Assembly: GCF_000454545.1 (NCBI RefSeq)
Contig: NZ_CM002139.1
Coordinates: 2,527,765 to 2,591,764, forward strand
DNA length: 64,000 nucleotides
From: Xanthomonas cassavae CFBP 4642
GTDB lineage: Bacteria > Pseudomonadota > Gammaproteobacteria > Xanthomonadales > Xanthomonadaceae
Direction of reading: 5' to 3'
Shown here piece after piece: positions 36,301 through 46,009 of this stretch (positions are counted from its first letter, which is position 1; every line of letters starts with the position of its first letter). The notes beneath the pieces are model-generated. The model had not been told where the DNA came from. It did no database searches and saw only the letters and a program-made list of their open reading frames with translations. A program made the translations under genes and the position numbers.

Positions 36301-37363
36301 CTCAACTTGCAAGTGCAACACGTGAGTTGAATTGAGCGATCTCTTCTTCCAGCGCCTGGTTCGGCGTCTTCCAGCCAAGCGTCTGCCGTGGCCGGGCGTT
36401 CATCAGGTCGGCGACGTTGTTGAGATACTCCTGGCTCGCCTTGGACAAGTCCGCGCCTTTTGGCATGAACTGGCGCAGCAGGCCGTTGGTGTTCTCATTG
36501 CTGCCGCGCTGCCAGGGCGCATGTGGATCGGCGAACCAAAGATCGATGTTGAGCCGCTTCATCAGCTCTGGATAACACGTCATCTCGGTTCCGCGGTCAT
36601 AGGTGAGGCTTCCCAGTAGGAAACGCGGCAGCTTCTTCATCTGTCGCGTGAAGCCCTCCAGCGCATCCTGTGCAGTACAGCCATCCATCTTGCACAGCAC
36701 CACAAAGCGCGTCTTTCGCTCCACCAGCGTGCCTACGCACGAGCGGTTGAAAGCCCCTTTGATCAGGTCGCCTTCCCAGTGCCCAGGAATCAAGCGCTGC
36801 GCCACCTCTTCAGGCCGATGGACGATACGCAGCTCCTCCGGCACCCACGTGCGCTTGGCAGCGGTTGTACGGCGCAAGCCTCGCGTCGGCTTGTGCTGAC
36901 GAAGCGCCTCCACAAGCTCTTTCTTCAAACCACCACGCGGATGCGCGTAGATAGCGGCGTAGATTGTTTCGTGACTCACGCGTTGACTTGGATCATCCGG
37001 ATGCATGGCCTTGAGCTTGGCAGCAATTTGCTGGGGCGACCAACGATACAGAACCAAGTCGTCACGCACCTGCTGAAAGAGCGCACTGCCTTCAACAAGC
37101 CGGCGCCTTCGAACGCACGCTCTGCGGCGCAGCCGATAGTTGCTGGCTGCGCTGGTTGCCGCATAGACAGGTTCGCCCTGTCGCCTTATCTCGCGCGACA
37201 GGGTGGACGCACTGCGATTGAGTCGCCTTGCAATGGAGTTGATGCTCATTCCGTTACCGAGTTCAATTTGAAGCAAAGCGCGTTCTTCGGAACCCAGGTG
37301 CCTGTACTGTGTGCCCATGCCGCTACCCTACGTCAAGGCGGGGTGTTGCACTTGGAAGTTGAG
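36301..37363 (-). mobile_element. IS30-family insertion sequence, complete (1063 bp)
   Basis: Terminal inverted repeats are 21 bp: CTCAACTTGCAAGTGCAACAC at 36301-36321 (its first 20 bases are CTCAACTTGCAAGTGCAACA) and its near-perfect complement at 37343-37363 (one mismatch). The length is normal for IS30. It carries one intact transposase and is nested in the IS5 remnant. No clear target duplication is visible. Confidence 0.85.
36302..37318 (-). CDS. IS30-family transposase
   Basis: 338 aa, full length. The N-terminal helix-turn-helix (SINSIARRLNRSASTLSREI, residues about 25-44) binds the ends. The DDE integrase domain has Asp in GHWEGDLIKG, Asp in LTYDRGTEM and Glu in RGSNENTNGLLRQF. The stop codon lies inside the left inverted repeat. 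All key residues are intact, so the element may be mobile. Confidence 0.93.
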   Translation of the reverse strand: MGTQYRHLGSEERALLQIELGNGMSINSIARRLNRSASTLSREIRRQGEPVYAATSAASNYRLRRRACVRRRRLVEGSALFQQVRDDLVLYRWSPQQIAAKLKAMHPDDPSQRVSHETIYAAIYAHPRGGLKKELVEALRQHKPTRGLRRTTAAKRTWVPEELRIVHRPEEVAQRLIPGHWEGDLIKGAFNRSCVGTLVERKTRFVVLCKMDGCTAQDALEGFTRQMKKLPRFLLGSLTYDRGTEMTCYPELMKRLNIDLWFADPHAPWQRGSNENTNGLLRQFMPKGADLSKASQEYLNNVADLMNARPRQTLGWKTPNQALEEEIAQFNSRVALAS

Positions 37364-37645
37364 TCTAAGCTGCGTCGTCGCCGGCTCAACGGCGCCGAAG
37401 GCGATGCGTTGCATGTGCTCGGCTGCGCCGCCGGCTACAACCTACGCTGGCTGCTGCGCTGGATCGCGTTTTTGCGTGCCTGGATGGGCGCGATGGTATG
37501 GATGTCCTTGCGTGCCGTGCAGCGGTCAACGCAGGCAGTGGGTGATTGAATGGGATTTTTCAGGGACGACTGAGTAAGGCCGGCTCGGCCTGATCGCCGC
37601 CAGGCACGCAGATTTCAGCCAGCAGTGCTCACCCCCAGCGCGGGG

Positions 37646-38278
37646 CTACTGCGTCTTCGCCAGCGCCGCCTTGGCGCGCGTGCCGGCGGCAGCGCCGACA
37701 CGCTTGTCCAGCACCTGTGCCAGTGCGTTGAGCTGCGCCGTGGTCACGCCGATGTTCAGGCTGATCTTCAGGTGCGACTGCAACTGCGCTTCCACACCCT
37801 CCAGTGCGGCGAGTATGCTCACGGTGGCCAGCTCACGGCTCATCCAGTCCATGTTGTCGCGCGCGAAGATGTCGCCGAACAGGTGCGTCTTCAGATACTG
37901 GTCGATGGCCGGTGCAAACTCGAACAGCGGCCCGGTCACCGGTGCGCCTGCCAGTTGGGTTTGATTGGCGGTTCCCAATGCGAGCAACGCCTGGCCGGTC
38001 GGAACCGGGCCCGGCGAGTCGCCAGGCGGATCGACAACGCCACGCTGCCGCCGTGCCTCGATGACCTGCATCAATGCCGCCAACGCATTGAGGCTGCGTG
38101 GAAAGCCGGCGTAAGCGTAGACCTGCACCAGCACTTCCTTGCAGTCGTTGATGGTCAGGCCTGCGTCGAGGCCGGCGTCCAGCGCCGGCTTCAACCGTTC
38201 GATATCGCCCGTGGTCGCGAATGCGGCGATCGGGGCAATGGCTTGCTGCCAGGGCGACAGGCTTTCGGAAATGGGCAT
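37646..38278 (-). CDS. Carboxymuconolactone decarboxylase-family protein, two domains
   Basis: 210 aa. The first CMD-like domain has NDCKEVLVQVYAYAGFPRSL (C46, E48). The second (about 140-205, RELATVSILAALEG) lacks the cysteine. CMD proteins include gamma-carboxymuconolactone decarboxylase and AhpD-like peroxidases; with one cysteine rather than a CxxC pair, an AhpD redox role is less likely. The start MPISESLSPW at 38278 is chosen over the longer frame, which has no similarity. It is a single gene next to the IS region. Confidence 0.8.
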   Translation of the reverse strand: MPISESLSPWQQAIAPIAAFATTGDIERLKPALDAGLDAGLTINDCKEVLVQVYAYAGFPRSLNALAALMQVIEARRQRGVVDPPGDSPGPVPTGQALLALGTANQTQLAGAPVTGPLFEFAPAIDQYLKTHLFGDIFARDNMDWMSRELATVSILAALEGVEAQLQSHLKISLNIGVTTAQLNALAQVLDKRVGAAAGTRAKAALAKTQ

Positions 38279-38872
38279 CACGATTGACTCCGGGGGAAAT
38301 GCTGCCGCGGGGGAGGGGCAACGACACAGAGGACTGCAACGCCGACGCATGCCGCCACGCAAGCGGGCATCACGCCGATCTGCAGCATGGGTGCACTCAT
38401 GGATTTAGGGGCCGATGTGCGTAATTCCAAGCACTGACTTCGACAGCGGCATGCGGCCAAAGGCCATAGCGTCACGTGCCCTGTGAAGAAGCACGCGGGC
38501 TGTCTCGCCTTGCCAAGACGAGGTTGCCACGGCAAGCAAGTTGTCTCGACGTGGCTGTTTCATCGGTGTGGGCCATGAACGCTGATGCAGGACACGCAGC
38601 AGGGGGGCGGTGTGATTGCCTGCCAAGTCAGTCGATCGCGGAGGCAAGTTGCGAGCGGGCCTTCTTCTTCGCAGCGCTCAGACCAGAATCAGCCGGCACG
38701 CTGTCGACGCGCCTGGCGCCACCACATCGGTCACCGCAATCCACGCATCGCGCATCCGGCGACTGGTGCAGGGCTTCCCATCGCTCTATGCTCTGCGGCT
38801 GCCTGCAGCAGGGCTGGCCTGCCTGCGCACCAATGGGGTGGGTTGGGTGATCGATACCGCGAAAGGGCCGCC
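38279..38872. other. Gap without a supported gene
   Basis: About 590 bp between the CMD gene and the sensor kinase. Open frames on both strands lack ribosome sites or domains. The upstream extension of the kinase frame (from 38585) has no similarity. Confidence 0.45.
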
Positions 38873-39913
38873 ATGCGCGGTGTAAGGCGCATGTTCTGGT
38901 TGATGCAGGCCTTGGGATGGTCGTTGTTCCTGGCGATCGCCTACCTGGCGCGTCCGAGCGAAGATCTGGTGCCCGCTGCGCTGCAAGGTGCCGGCGTGGT
39001 CAGCCTGAGCGTCGGCGGGATGATCGGCAGCCTGGCATTGCGCTGGATCTACCGGACACTGCAGGCCGATGGCTATGGCGAGCTACGCTGGCTGGGGCTG
39101 TTGTTCGTCAGCAGCCTGGCGATGGCGTTGGGCGTGGATCTGGCCGTACATGGCGTGTTGTGGGCGCTGCGCGATGTGTCGCCGGCGGTGCGGGCACTAC
39201 ATGAGTCCCAGCCGATGATCTCCGGCACCGCCTTGCTGTTGCCTGCCTACATCGCCTGGAGCCTGTTGTACCTGTCGATCAGCCGGCAGACGCGGCTGGC
39301 CGACGCCACGCGACACCAGAACGATCTGCGCCTGGCGCTCAAGGAAGCGCAATTGCAGCGCCTGCTCGGCCATATCAGCCCGCACTTCACCTTCAATACG
39401 CTCAACAACATCCGTGCCCTGATCCTGATGGACCCGGAGTTGGCGCGCGAACAGATCACCCGGTTCGCCAGCACGCTGCGCTATCAGTTCAGCGGAGGCG
39501 AAGAAGCGCTGGTCACGGTGGACGAGGAAATGGCGGTGGTGCGCGATTATCTGGGCCTGGTCGGCATGCAGCTCGGCAAGCGCCTGCGCTATGCCGAGCA
39601 GGTGGACGCGCAGGCCCGGCCGATGCGCGTGCCACGCTTCTGCGTACAGCTGTTGGTGGAGAACGCGATCAAGCACGGCCTGGGGCCAAGCAGCAGTGGG
39701 GGCGACTTGCAGGTGGACATCGCGCTGCACGGCACGCGCCTGCAGATCCGGGTGAGCAACACCGGCCAGCTGGTGCACAGTGATGGCAGTGGGACCGGCC
39801 TGGCGAACCTGCGCCAGCGGCTGCAGCTGTCGTTCGGCACGGGTGCCGGCCTGGGACTGGACGACGCGGGCGGGCACGTGGTTGCCCAGGTGTGGATTGG
39901 AGGCATTGCGTGA
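38873..39913 (+). CDS. LytS/AlgZ-type membrane sensor histidine kinase
   Basis: 346 aa. Four predicted membrane helices occupy the first 135 residues. A PF06580-type kinase core follows: phospho-acceptor H171 in SPHFTFNTLN and the ATP-binding part LLVENAIKHGL and GTGLANLRQRL. It should pass phosphate to the LytTR regulator encoded next, with which it overlaps by four bases (GTGA). Signal unknown. The ATG at 38873 is chosen because the first membrane helix begins right after it. Confidence 0.88.
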   Translation: MRGVRRMFWLMQALGWSLFLAIAYLARPSEDLVPAALQGAGVVSLSVGGMIGSLALRWIYRTLQADGYGELRWLGLLFVSSLAMALGVDLAVHGVLWALRDVSPAVRALHESQPMISGTALLLPAYIAWSLLYLSISRQTRLADATRHQNDLRLALKEAQLQRLLGHISPHFTFNTLNNIRALILMDPELAREQITRFASTLRYQFSGGEEALVTVDEEMAVVRDYLGLVGMQLGKRLRYAEQVDAQARPMRVPRFCVQLLVENAIKHGLGPSSSGGDLQVDIALHGTRLQIRVSNTGQLVHSDGSGTGLANLRQRLQLSFGTGAGLGLDDAGGHVVAQVWIGGIA

Positions 39914-40614
39914 TCGAAGCGGTGATCGTGGAGGATTCGGAGCTGGCCCGTTTCGAACTGGAGCACCAGCTCAAGGGCTACCCGCAATTGCGCGTGATCG
40001 GCCATGCCGGCGATGTGGAGACGGCGGTGGCGCTGATCGAATCGGCTGCGCCGGCCGTGGTGTTCCTGGATATCGATCTGCCGGGCGGCACCGCCTTCGA
40101 TGTGCTGCAACGGCTGAGCCAGGTGCCGCGCATCATCTTCACCACGGCGTTCGACGTGCATGCGCTCAAGGCCTTTGGCTACAACACGGTGGACTATCTG
40201 CTCAAGCCGATCGAGCCGCTGCGGCTGGCGCAGGCGATCGCGAAACTGGGCGAGGCCGTACCGGCCACGCCGGTACGGCGTTCGATGGATGTCGCCATCT
40301 TCATCAAGGATGGCGAGCAGTGCTTTCTGGTCAAGCCGCGCGAGATCCGTGCGATCGAAGCGGTTGGCAATTACAGCCGGGTGTACTTCCAGAGCCAGTC
40401 GCCGATGCTGTATCGCCCGCTGGGCGCGATCGAGATGCAGCTGGCGCCGGACAAGTTCTTCCGTGCCAGCCGCAAGTACATCGTCAATCTCGACTTCGTG
40501 GAGCAGGTGGCGCCGTGGAGCAACGGCGGCCTGATGCTCACCCTGCGCGGCGGCCTGGAAGTGGAGATCTCACGTCGGCAGAGTGCCCGGTTCCGCGAGA
40601 TGCTCAGCCTCTAG
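39910..40614 (+). CDS. LytTR-family response regulator (AlgR-like)
   Basis: 234 aa. Receiver domain with phospho-acceptor D54 (VVFLDIDLPGG) and conserved Lys in YLLKPIEPL, then a LytTR DNA-binding domain (about 130-230: VKPREIRAIEAVGNYSRVY, RASRKYIVNLDFV). GTG start overlapping the kinase stop. It pairs with the kinase as in AlgZ/AlgR systems that control surface structures. Its target genes cannot be read from this window. Confidence 0.9.
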   Translation: MIEAVIVEDSELARFELEHQLKGYPQLRVIGHAGDVETAVALIESAAPAVVFLDIDLPGGTAFDVLQRLSQVPRIIFTTAFDVHALKAFGYNTVDYLLKPIEPLRLAQAIAKLGEAVPATPVRRSMDVAIFIKDGEQCFLVKPREIRAIEAVGNYSRVYFQSQSPMLYRPLGAIEMQLAPDKFFRASRKYIVNLDFVEQVAPWSNGGLMLTLRGGLEVEISRRQSARFREMLSL

Positions 40615-40622
40615 CGCGTGCG

Positions 40623-41990
40623 TTACGGTGCCGTCTCGCGGGTGCCGCTGCTGTCGCCCATCAGGCGATCGTGCAGGGTCATGATTGTCCGGCTACTACC
40701 ATCGGTGGCAAAGCTCAACGCATCCAGGCCGGTATCGAGGTAGTAACGGCCATCGGCGTGCAGCGTGAGGGCGCGTGGTTCGTCTCCTTCGTGTTGCAGT
40801 TGCAGATGGCCGTCGACGTTTGTCAGGGCCCGCACATCGTCCTTGCCGAAGCGGTAGCGGCCCAGCGGGGCAGTGTCGGTCGCGCGCCCGGCATGCGCCG
40901 GTGCATAGGCCTTGCCGGCAGCGATGGCGGCCAGGCGTACGCTCAGGTCGGTCGGGTCCAGGAATTCGGCATTGGTCAGCACGGTGACGAAGACATCCGG
41001 CTGTTGCAGACGCACGATGTAGCTGTTGAAGCCATTGATGAAGCCGCCGTGCTCCACGTCGGCAATGCCGTTCGCCTGGCCGACGATCCAGCCGAACCCG
41101 TAAGGCGAAGCACTGCCATCGGCGAGCGTGGTCTTGCGCATCGCCTGCGCCAGCAGTCCGGCGGACACCGGCACGCCGTCGCGCAGGGCGCGGTGCCAGC
41201 GCGCCAGGTCGTCCACGGTGCTGATCAGGCCGCCGGCGCCTTGCGGCTGCGTCATGCTGATGAAGTCGGCGTTCTGCAGTTCGCCCTTGCTGCGCCGGTA
41301 GCCGTGCGCCCGTTTGGCAATCACCGCCAGGTGGCTGTCGTAGCGCGTGTGCTGCATGCCCAGTGGCGCGAACAGCGCCTGCTGCATGTAGGTGGGGTAG
41401 GGCTGCCCTGACACGCGCCCGATCAGGTGGGTCAGCACGATGTAATTGGAATTGCTGTAACGAAACCGCGTACCGGCATCGAACTCCAGCGGCAGGTCCT
41501 TGAAGGTGTTCAGCAGGGTTGCCGCGTCGGTGTCCTCGCGGCGTGCGGCACGCGAGGCGGCGATGCTGCTGACGTTCTTGATGCCGGAGGTATGGGTGAG
41601 CAGCTGCCGCACCGTCACCTGGGCCAGCGGCCCGCTCAACGCCGGATCCAGCGACACCAGCGTGGCGTCGAGTTGCAGTTTGCCGGCCTGCACCAGTTGC
41701 AGCACCGCCACGGCGGTGAACTGCTTGGTCACCGACGCCAGCCGCAGCGCGGCATCCGGCTGCATGGCCACGCCATTCTCGATGTCTGCCAGTCCGTAGG
41801 CCTGGCGCAGCAGCACCTGGTCGCCGCGGGTGACCAGCACCACGCCGCCGGGCTGGCTGTCCTCGAAAAAGGTAGCCGCCTCGCGCGCCAGCGCGGTGCG
41901 TGCATCCGCTGCGCCCTGCGCCTGCCCGGCGACGGCCGGACCTGCCATGCCCAGTACCGTCATCAGCACCACCATCCCGAACGTCTTCAT
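40623..41990 (-). CDS. Secreted serine beta-lactamase-like hydrolase
   Basis: 455 aa with a Sec signal peptide (MKTFGMVVLMTVLGMAGPAVA). The catalytic motifs of the class C/penicillin-binding family are present: SVTK (S86-K89), YSN (178-180) and HGG in VEHGGFING. The C-terminal extension of about 100 residues forms a lipocalin-like tail common in such esterases. It may act on cell-wall peptides or esters; resistance to beta-lactams is not implied. It converges on the regulator gene with an 8-bp gap. Confidence 0.85.
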   Translation of the reverse strand: MKTFGMVVLMTVLGMAGPAVAGQAQGAADARTALAREAATFFEDSQPGGVVLVTRGDQVLLRQAYGLADIENGVAMQPDAALRLASVTKQFTAVAVLQLVQAGKLQLDATLVSLDPALSGPLAQVTVRQLLTHTSGIKNVSSIAASRAARREDTDAATLLNTFKDLPLEFDAGTRFRYSNSNYIVLTHLIGRVSGQPYPTYMQQALFAPLGMQHTRYDSHLAVIAKRAHGYRRSKGELQNADFISMTQPQGAGGLISTVDDLARWHRALRDGVPVSAGLLAQAMRKTTLADGSASPYGFGWIVGQANGIADVEHGGFINGFNSYIVRLQQPDVFVTVLTNAEFLDPTDLSVRLAAIAAGKAYAPAHAGRATDTAPLGRYRFGKDDVRALTNVDGHLQLQHEGDEPRALTLHADGRYYLDTGLDALSFATDGSSRTIMTLHDRLMGDSSGTRETAP

Positions 41991-42514
41991 GCACCTGCTC
42001 CTTCAGTGAATGAGGCCAGCGTAGGAGAGGCTGGGCGGTGGCCCCAGCACTCTATGACATGCGGTCGCAGTGGCCTGCGAGCGGTTGTGCATCAGGACGA
42101 ATGGCAGGTCCTACGGCCGCTGTGGAGCAGGGTGAGCGAAGGTCGGGCCGAGGCGGACACCGCCGGTATTGCCATCGAACAGCCACGCACGCAGCGAGGT
42201 CGGCGGACGGGTAGGGACGGATCTGCTGCACTCGAACATGTTCCTGGGCGGTGGCGTCGTGAAGACCTGCGCGAGCGCTGCCTTGCAGCGATCGGTGTGG
42301 CAATACTCGGAATGCCGGTCAAGATTGCCGATGCGGGCCTGCGCGTGGCGGCGCTGCGTCGGCCGCGACGTCGCACCGGACTGCGCCCGCATGCATCGGC
42401 CAGAAACGCAATGGCCTGGGGACACAGGCGTGGCGTCCGGCCAATATCGTCCTGCTCATCACATGCAAGCTGGCAGCATCGGATTCACGTCTTGCCATGC
42501 CATACGAGTCCGCC
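41991..42514. other. Gap without a supported gene
   Basis: About 520 bp. It contains the promoter of the beta-lactamase-like gene (minus) and of the DUF2231 gene (plus). Short frames on both strands are Arg-rich shadows. Confidence 0.45.
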
Positions 42515-42931
42515 ATGAATGCAACCGTTGTCCCGACCCGCTTGCGGGCCATCCATCCGTTCCACGCCGCCATCCTCGGTGGCGTGTGGCCATTGTTCCT
42601 GGGCACGCTACTCAGCGATTACGCCTACTGGAGCTCTTACCAGATCCAGTGGAGCAACTTCGCGTCGTGGTTGCTGGTCGGGGCGATGGTGACGACCACC
42701 ATTGCATTGCTGGCCGCGGTGATCGGGCTGGTCCGCGGCAGCGGCAATCGGGTCTACCTGCTGGCGCTGGTGGCCACCTGGGTGGTGGGCTTCTTCGATG
42801 CCCTGCATCACGCACGCGACGCATGGGCCATCATGCCGGGGGCGCTGGTGCTGTCGGGCATCGCAACGCTGTTTGCGGTGGTTGCCGCCTGGTCGGGGCT
42901 GTCCGGTCTGCGTCTGGGAGGTGCACGATGA
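42515..42931 (+). CDS. DUF2231-like inner-membrane protein
   Basis: 138 aa with four predicted membrane helices (about residues 20-38, 50-70, 80-98 and 108-128). The pattern FHAAILGGVWPLFLGTLLSD and the QWSNFASWLLVGAM stretch resemble DUF2231. The stop overlaps the start of the sugar dehydrogenase gene (ATGA), so the two are coupled. DUF2231 proteins often accompany PQQ sugar dehydrogenases; a role in electron passage is only an inference. An ATG at 42497 is an alternative start. Confidence 0.75.
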   Translation: MNATVVPTRLRAIHPFHAAILGGVWPLFLGTLLSDYAYWSSYQIQWSNFASWLLVGAMVTTTIALLAAVIGLVRGSGNRVYLLALVATWVVGFFDALHHARDAWAIMPGALVLSGIATLFAVVAAWSGLSGLRLGGAR

Positions 42932-44250
42932 GCCGCCAATCCCGAGTGCTAGTGGTCCCCATCCTCGCTGCCGCGTTGGCGGCCTGTGGTCAGGCGCCCG
43001 AATTGGATCAGCACGGCGCGACGCCCAACTTGCCCGCACCCGATCGCGGCGTGCTGCCGGACATGACGATCGCCGAGCCCACTGCGTGGGGCAACAGCAC
43101 CCCGACCGTGCCGTCCGGGTACCGCATCACCGCCATTGCGCGCGACCTGGCCATTCCGCGGCAGACGCTGGTGCTGCCGAACGGCGACATCCTGGTGGCC
43201 GAGGGCCGCGGTGGCTCTGCGCCCAAGCTCAAGCCCAAGGACATCATTGCCGGCCCGATCAAGGCCAAGGGCACCACCCAGGTCAAGAGCGGCAATCGTC
43301 TGACCTTGTTGCGTGACGCCGACGGCGACGGCACCTATGAACTGAAGACCGTCTTCGCCGACAAGCTCAACGCACCGTATGGGCTCGCGCTGATCGGCAA
43401 TGCGCTTTACGTCGCCAACCAGGATGCCCTGGTGCGCTTCGACTACCGCGACGGCCAGACCAAGGCCAGCGGCGCGCCAAGCAAGCTGACCGACCTGCCG
43501 TCGGCCATCAACCATCACTGGACCAAGGCGCTGACCGCCAGTGCGGACGGCCGCTATCTATACGTGGCGATCGGCTCCAACAGCAACATTACCGAGCGCG
43601 GCATGGATGTCGAAATCGATCGCGCGCAGGTCTGGCAGGTCGATGCGGCCACCGGCGCGCACAGGCCGTATGCCACCGGTCTGCGCAATCCGACCGCGCT
43701 GGCCATCCAGCCCGGCAGCGGCGCGCTGTGGGCGGTGGTCAACGAACGCGACGAGATCGGCCCGAACCTGGTGCCCGACTATCTGACCTCGGTTCGCGAA
43801 GGCGGCTTCTACGGCTGGCCCTACAGCTACTGGGGCAAGCACGTGGACACGCGGGTCATGCCGCAGGATCCGCAGAAGGTGGCCTCGGCGATCGAGCCGG
43901 ACTACGCCTTGGGCTCGCACGTGGCAGCACTGGGCGTCGCGTTCTCCGCGCCGGTGATGGGTGCGAAGTTCGCAGACGGCGTCTTCGTCGGCGAGCACGG
44001 CAGCTGGAACCGCAATCCGCCGGTGGGCTACAAGGTGGTGTTCGTGCCGTTCCGCGACGGCCGGCCCGCGGGCGACCCCATCGACTTCGTGTCCGGCTTC
44101 CATGGTGAGGATGGCAAGACGCACGGCCGCCCGGTAGGCGTGACGGTCGATCCGCGCGGCGCGCTGCTCGTGGCCGATGACCTGGCCAACATCATCTGGC
44201 GTGTGACGCCGGACACCGCGCCAGCATCGTCGCCGCAAGCGATGCGCTGA
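42928..44250 (+). CDS. PQQ-dependent sugar (sorbosone-type) dehydrogenase lipoprotein
   Basis: 440 aa. A lipoprotein signal (LAAALAACG, lipobox AAC) precedes a six-blade beta-propeller with typical motifs: VLPNGDILVAEGRG, LNAPYGLALIG, TGLRNPTALAIQP, GFYGWPYSYWG and FVGEHGSWNRNPPVGYKVVF. Such enzymes oxidise aldoses or sorbosone with PQQ in the periplasm. It overlaps the DUF2231 gene by four bases. Confidence 0.87.
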   Translation: MSRQSRVLVVPILAAALAACGQAPELDQHGATPNLPAPDRGVLPDMTIAEPTAWGNSTPTVPSGYRITAIARDLAIPRQTLVLPNGDILVAEGRGGSAPKLKPKDIIAGPIKAKGTTQVKSGNRLTLLRDADGDGTYELKTVFADKLNAPYGLALIGNALYVANQDALVRFDYRDGQTKASGAPSKLTDLPSAINHHWTKALTASADGRYLYVAIGSNSNITERGMDVEIDRAQVWQVDAATGAHRPYATGLRNPTALAIQPGSGALWAVVNERDEIGPNLVPDYLTSVREGGFYGWPYSYWGKHVDTRVMPQDPQKVASAIEPDYALGSHVAALGVAFSAPVMGAKFADGVFVGEHGSWNRNPPVGYKVVFVPFRDGRPAGDPIDFVSGFHGEDGKTHGRPVGVTVDPRGALLVADDLANIIWRVTPDTAPASSPQAMR

Positions 44251-44280
44251 AGCGGTGCGAGCAATCGCGACTCAGGCTGA

Positions 44281-44298
44281 CACGGCGTTCGCGCCGTG
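44281..44298 (+). terminator. UUCG-capped hairpin after the sugar dehydrogenase
   Basis: CACGGCG-TTCG-CGCCGTG: a perfect 7-bp stem with a TTCG tetraloop, 30 bp after the stop codon. The T-run is poor, so it is either a weak terminator or an mRNA-stabilising end. Confidence 0.5.
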
Positions 44299-44547
44299 AC
44301 AGCTTTGCGGCCTGATATCGCCTTGGCTTGATCTCGTCATAGCGATTGAGACGCTCTGGCAGATACGCCGATTGCGTAACAGGCGTTTCCCCGCAGGCAT
44401 TGAATGCGCACAGGTGCGATCGCTGCGCGCCAGCAAGGCCGCTGACAGTGGCATCAGACGTTCCGCACCGTTGCCGACGGAGCATGCTTGCATGCAGATG
44501 CACTGGCGCAGCGCGCGCTGCGCCAGAAGCCCATCAGCATTCGCGCC

Positions 44548-46005
44548 TTAACGGCCCACCGCACTGGCATTGAGCGGAGGAACGCGTCCGGCCCAGGGTT
44601 GCGCGCGTTCCAGTTGCGCGGCCAGCGCCAGCAATGTGCTTTCCTCGCCGAAGCGCGCGGCAAAGTGCGCACCGATCGGCAACCCGGCCGGGCTCCAGTA
44701 CAACGGTACCGACATCGCCGGCTGACCGCTTGCGTTGAATAAGGCAGTAAATGGCGAATAGCTGTGGAAGTCGTCGATCAGCCGCGCCAGCGAGATGGTG
44801 TCGTCGAACGCATCCAGCGTTCCCAGCAGCGGCGGTGCGCGGGTCAGGGTCGGGGTCAGGATCAGGTCGTAGTCCTGCAGCAAGGTCGCCAGCTGCCGTC
44901 CCAGGACGTGGATCGCGGCCACCGCAGCAGCATAGCGCGCACCGCTGACATGACCTTTTTCGCGCAGGATCACCCGGGTACGCGGTTCCAGTTCGGCGTC
45001 GGTCACCGGCGCGCCCCGCAGATGGCCCAGCATGTCCAGATAACAGCGCGTGCTGGGGCCGATGATGTCGAACAGCTGGTCCACCAGCACCGGCAGGTCC
45101 ACCGGCAGGCGCGCCGCTTCAACGTGATGGCCAAGGAGGCTACACAGCCCGGCCGAATGACGGACCGCGGCCAGCGCGTCCGCGCCGCTGGGCCAGGGCG
45201 CCAGGTGTTCCACCAGCGCGATGCGCAAGGGAGTGGGGTCGCGTTCGATCGCGGCCATGAACGGCGCAGCCTGGGCTGGCGCAGCGTAGGGCGCCCCCAG
45301 ATCGGCACCGGCGGTGGCGTCCAGCAGCGCCGCGCTGTCGCGGACCGAGCGGGTGATGGCGTGTGTGATGCCCATGCCGGCCCAGCCTTCGCCGATCAGC
45401 GGCCCGGATGGCATGCGGCCGCGGCTGGGCTTGAGCCCGAAGACCCCGCAACACGAGGCAGGCACCCGCAGCGATCCGCCGCCATCGTTGCCATGCGCAA
45501 ACGGCACCGCGCGTGCGGCCACCAGCGCGGCCGCGCCGCCGCTGGAACCGCCGGCACTGCGGGTGATGTCCCATGGATTGGCCGTGGCACCGAAGCGGGT
45601 GGATTCGGTGGTGTAGGACGTGCCGAATTCCGGTGAGGTGCTGGTGCCCAGGAAGACGCAGCCGGCAGCCCGCAACCGCTCCACCACCGCACAATCCAGA
45701 TCGGCGCGCGCATCGCCCTGCGCCAGCGAGCCATTGCCCATGCGCGCTCCGCGCAGGGGCGAGAACAGGTCCTTGATCAGCGTCGGCACGCCGGCCAGCG
45801 CGCCCTGCCGGGTGGCAGGCTGGCGCGCGGTGGCACGCGCTTGGTCATACAGCGTCTCGGCCACCGCGTTCAGCGATGCCACCCGTTCCAGCCGCGCGAT
45901 CGTGGCCTCGGTCAGTTCCAGCGGCTGGATCTCGCCATTCCTCACCAGCGCAGCCAGGCCGACTCCATCGTGGCTGTCCAACAACGCATCGATATCCTGC
46001 ATCAT
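44548..46005 (-). CDS. Amidase-signature family hydrolase
   Basis: 485 aa. Amidase-signature triad: K78 (VPTLIKDL), cis-Ser in AGGSSGG (S154/S155) and S178 ([10 protein letters not shown]). It hydrolyses an amide; the substrate is unknown. Last gene of a minus-strand operon with an MFS transporter (4 bp upstream) and an outer-membrane channel-like protein, so a catabolic uptake and cleavage route is likely. Ribosome site GAGG before the ATG at 46005. Confidence 0.87.
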   Translation of the reverse strand: MMQDIDALLDSHDGVGLAALVRNGEIQPLELTEATIARLERVASLNAVAETLYDQARATARQPATRQGALAGVPTLIKDLFSPLRGARMGNGSLAQGDARADLDCAVVERLRAAGCVFLGTSTSPEFGTSYTTESTRFGATANPWDITRSAGGSSGGAAALVAARAVPFAHGNDGGGSLRVPASCCGVFGLKPSRGRMPSGPLIGEGWAGMGITHAITRSVRDSAALLDATAGADLGAPYAAPAQAAPFMAAIERDPTPLRIALVEHLAPWPSGADALAAVRHSAGLCSLLGHHVEAARLPVDLPVLVDQLFDIIGPSTRCYLDMLGHLRGAPVTDAELEPRTRVILREKGHVSGARYAAAVAAIHVLGRQLATLLQDYDLILTPTLTRAPPLLGTLDAFDDTISLARLIDDFHSYSPFTALFNASGQPAMSVPLYWSPAGLPIGAHFAARFGEESTLLALAAQLERAQPWAGRVPPLNASAVGR

Positions 46006-46009
46006 GCCA

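Larger units (their letters stand above)
36172..37580 (+). mobile_element. IS5-family element remnant, split by an IS30 element
   Basis: Only the 3' part of an IS5-family transposase gene is left. It reads GVQVLHRGKARMLTRRQWRW, then RQAVEPVIGHLKEDCRL up to 36300, and resumes after the IS30 insertion at 37364 with LRRRRLNGAEGDALH, GCAAGYNLRWLLRWIAF and a stop at 37549. The 5' end is fused to the autotransporter remnant. The right end lies near 37570-37580 (TTTTTCAGGGACGAC). Confidence 0.75.
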
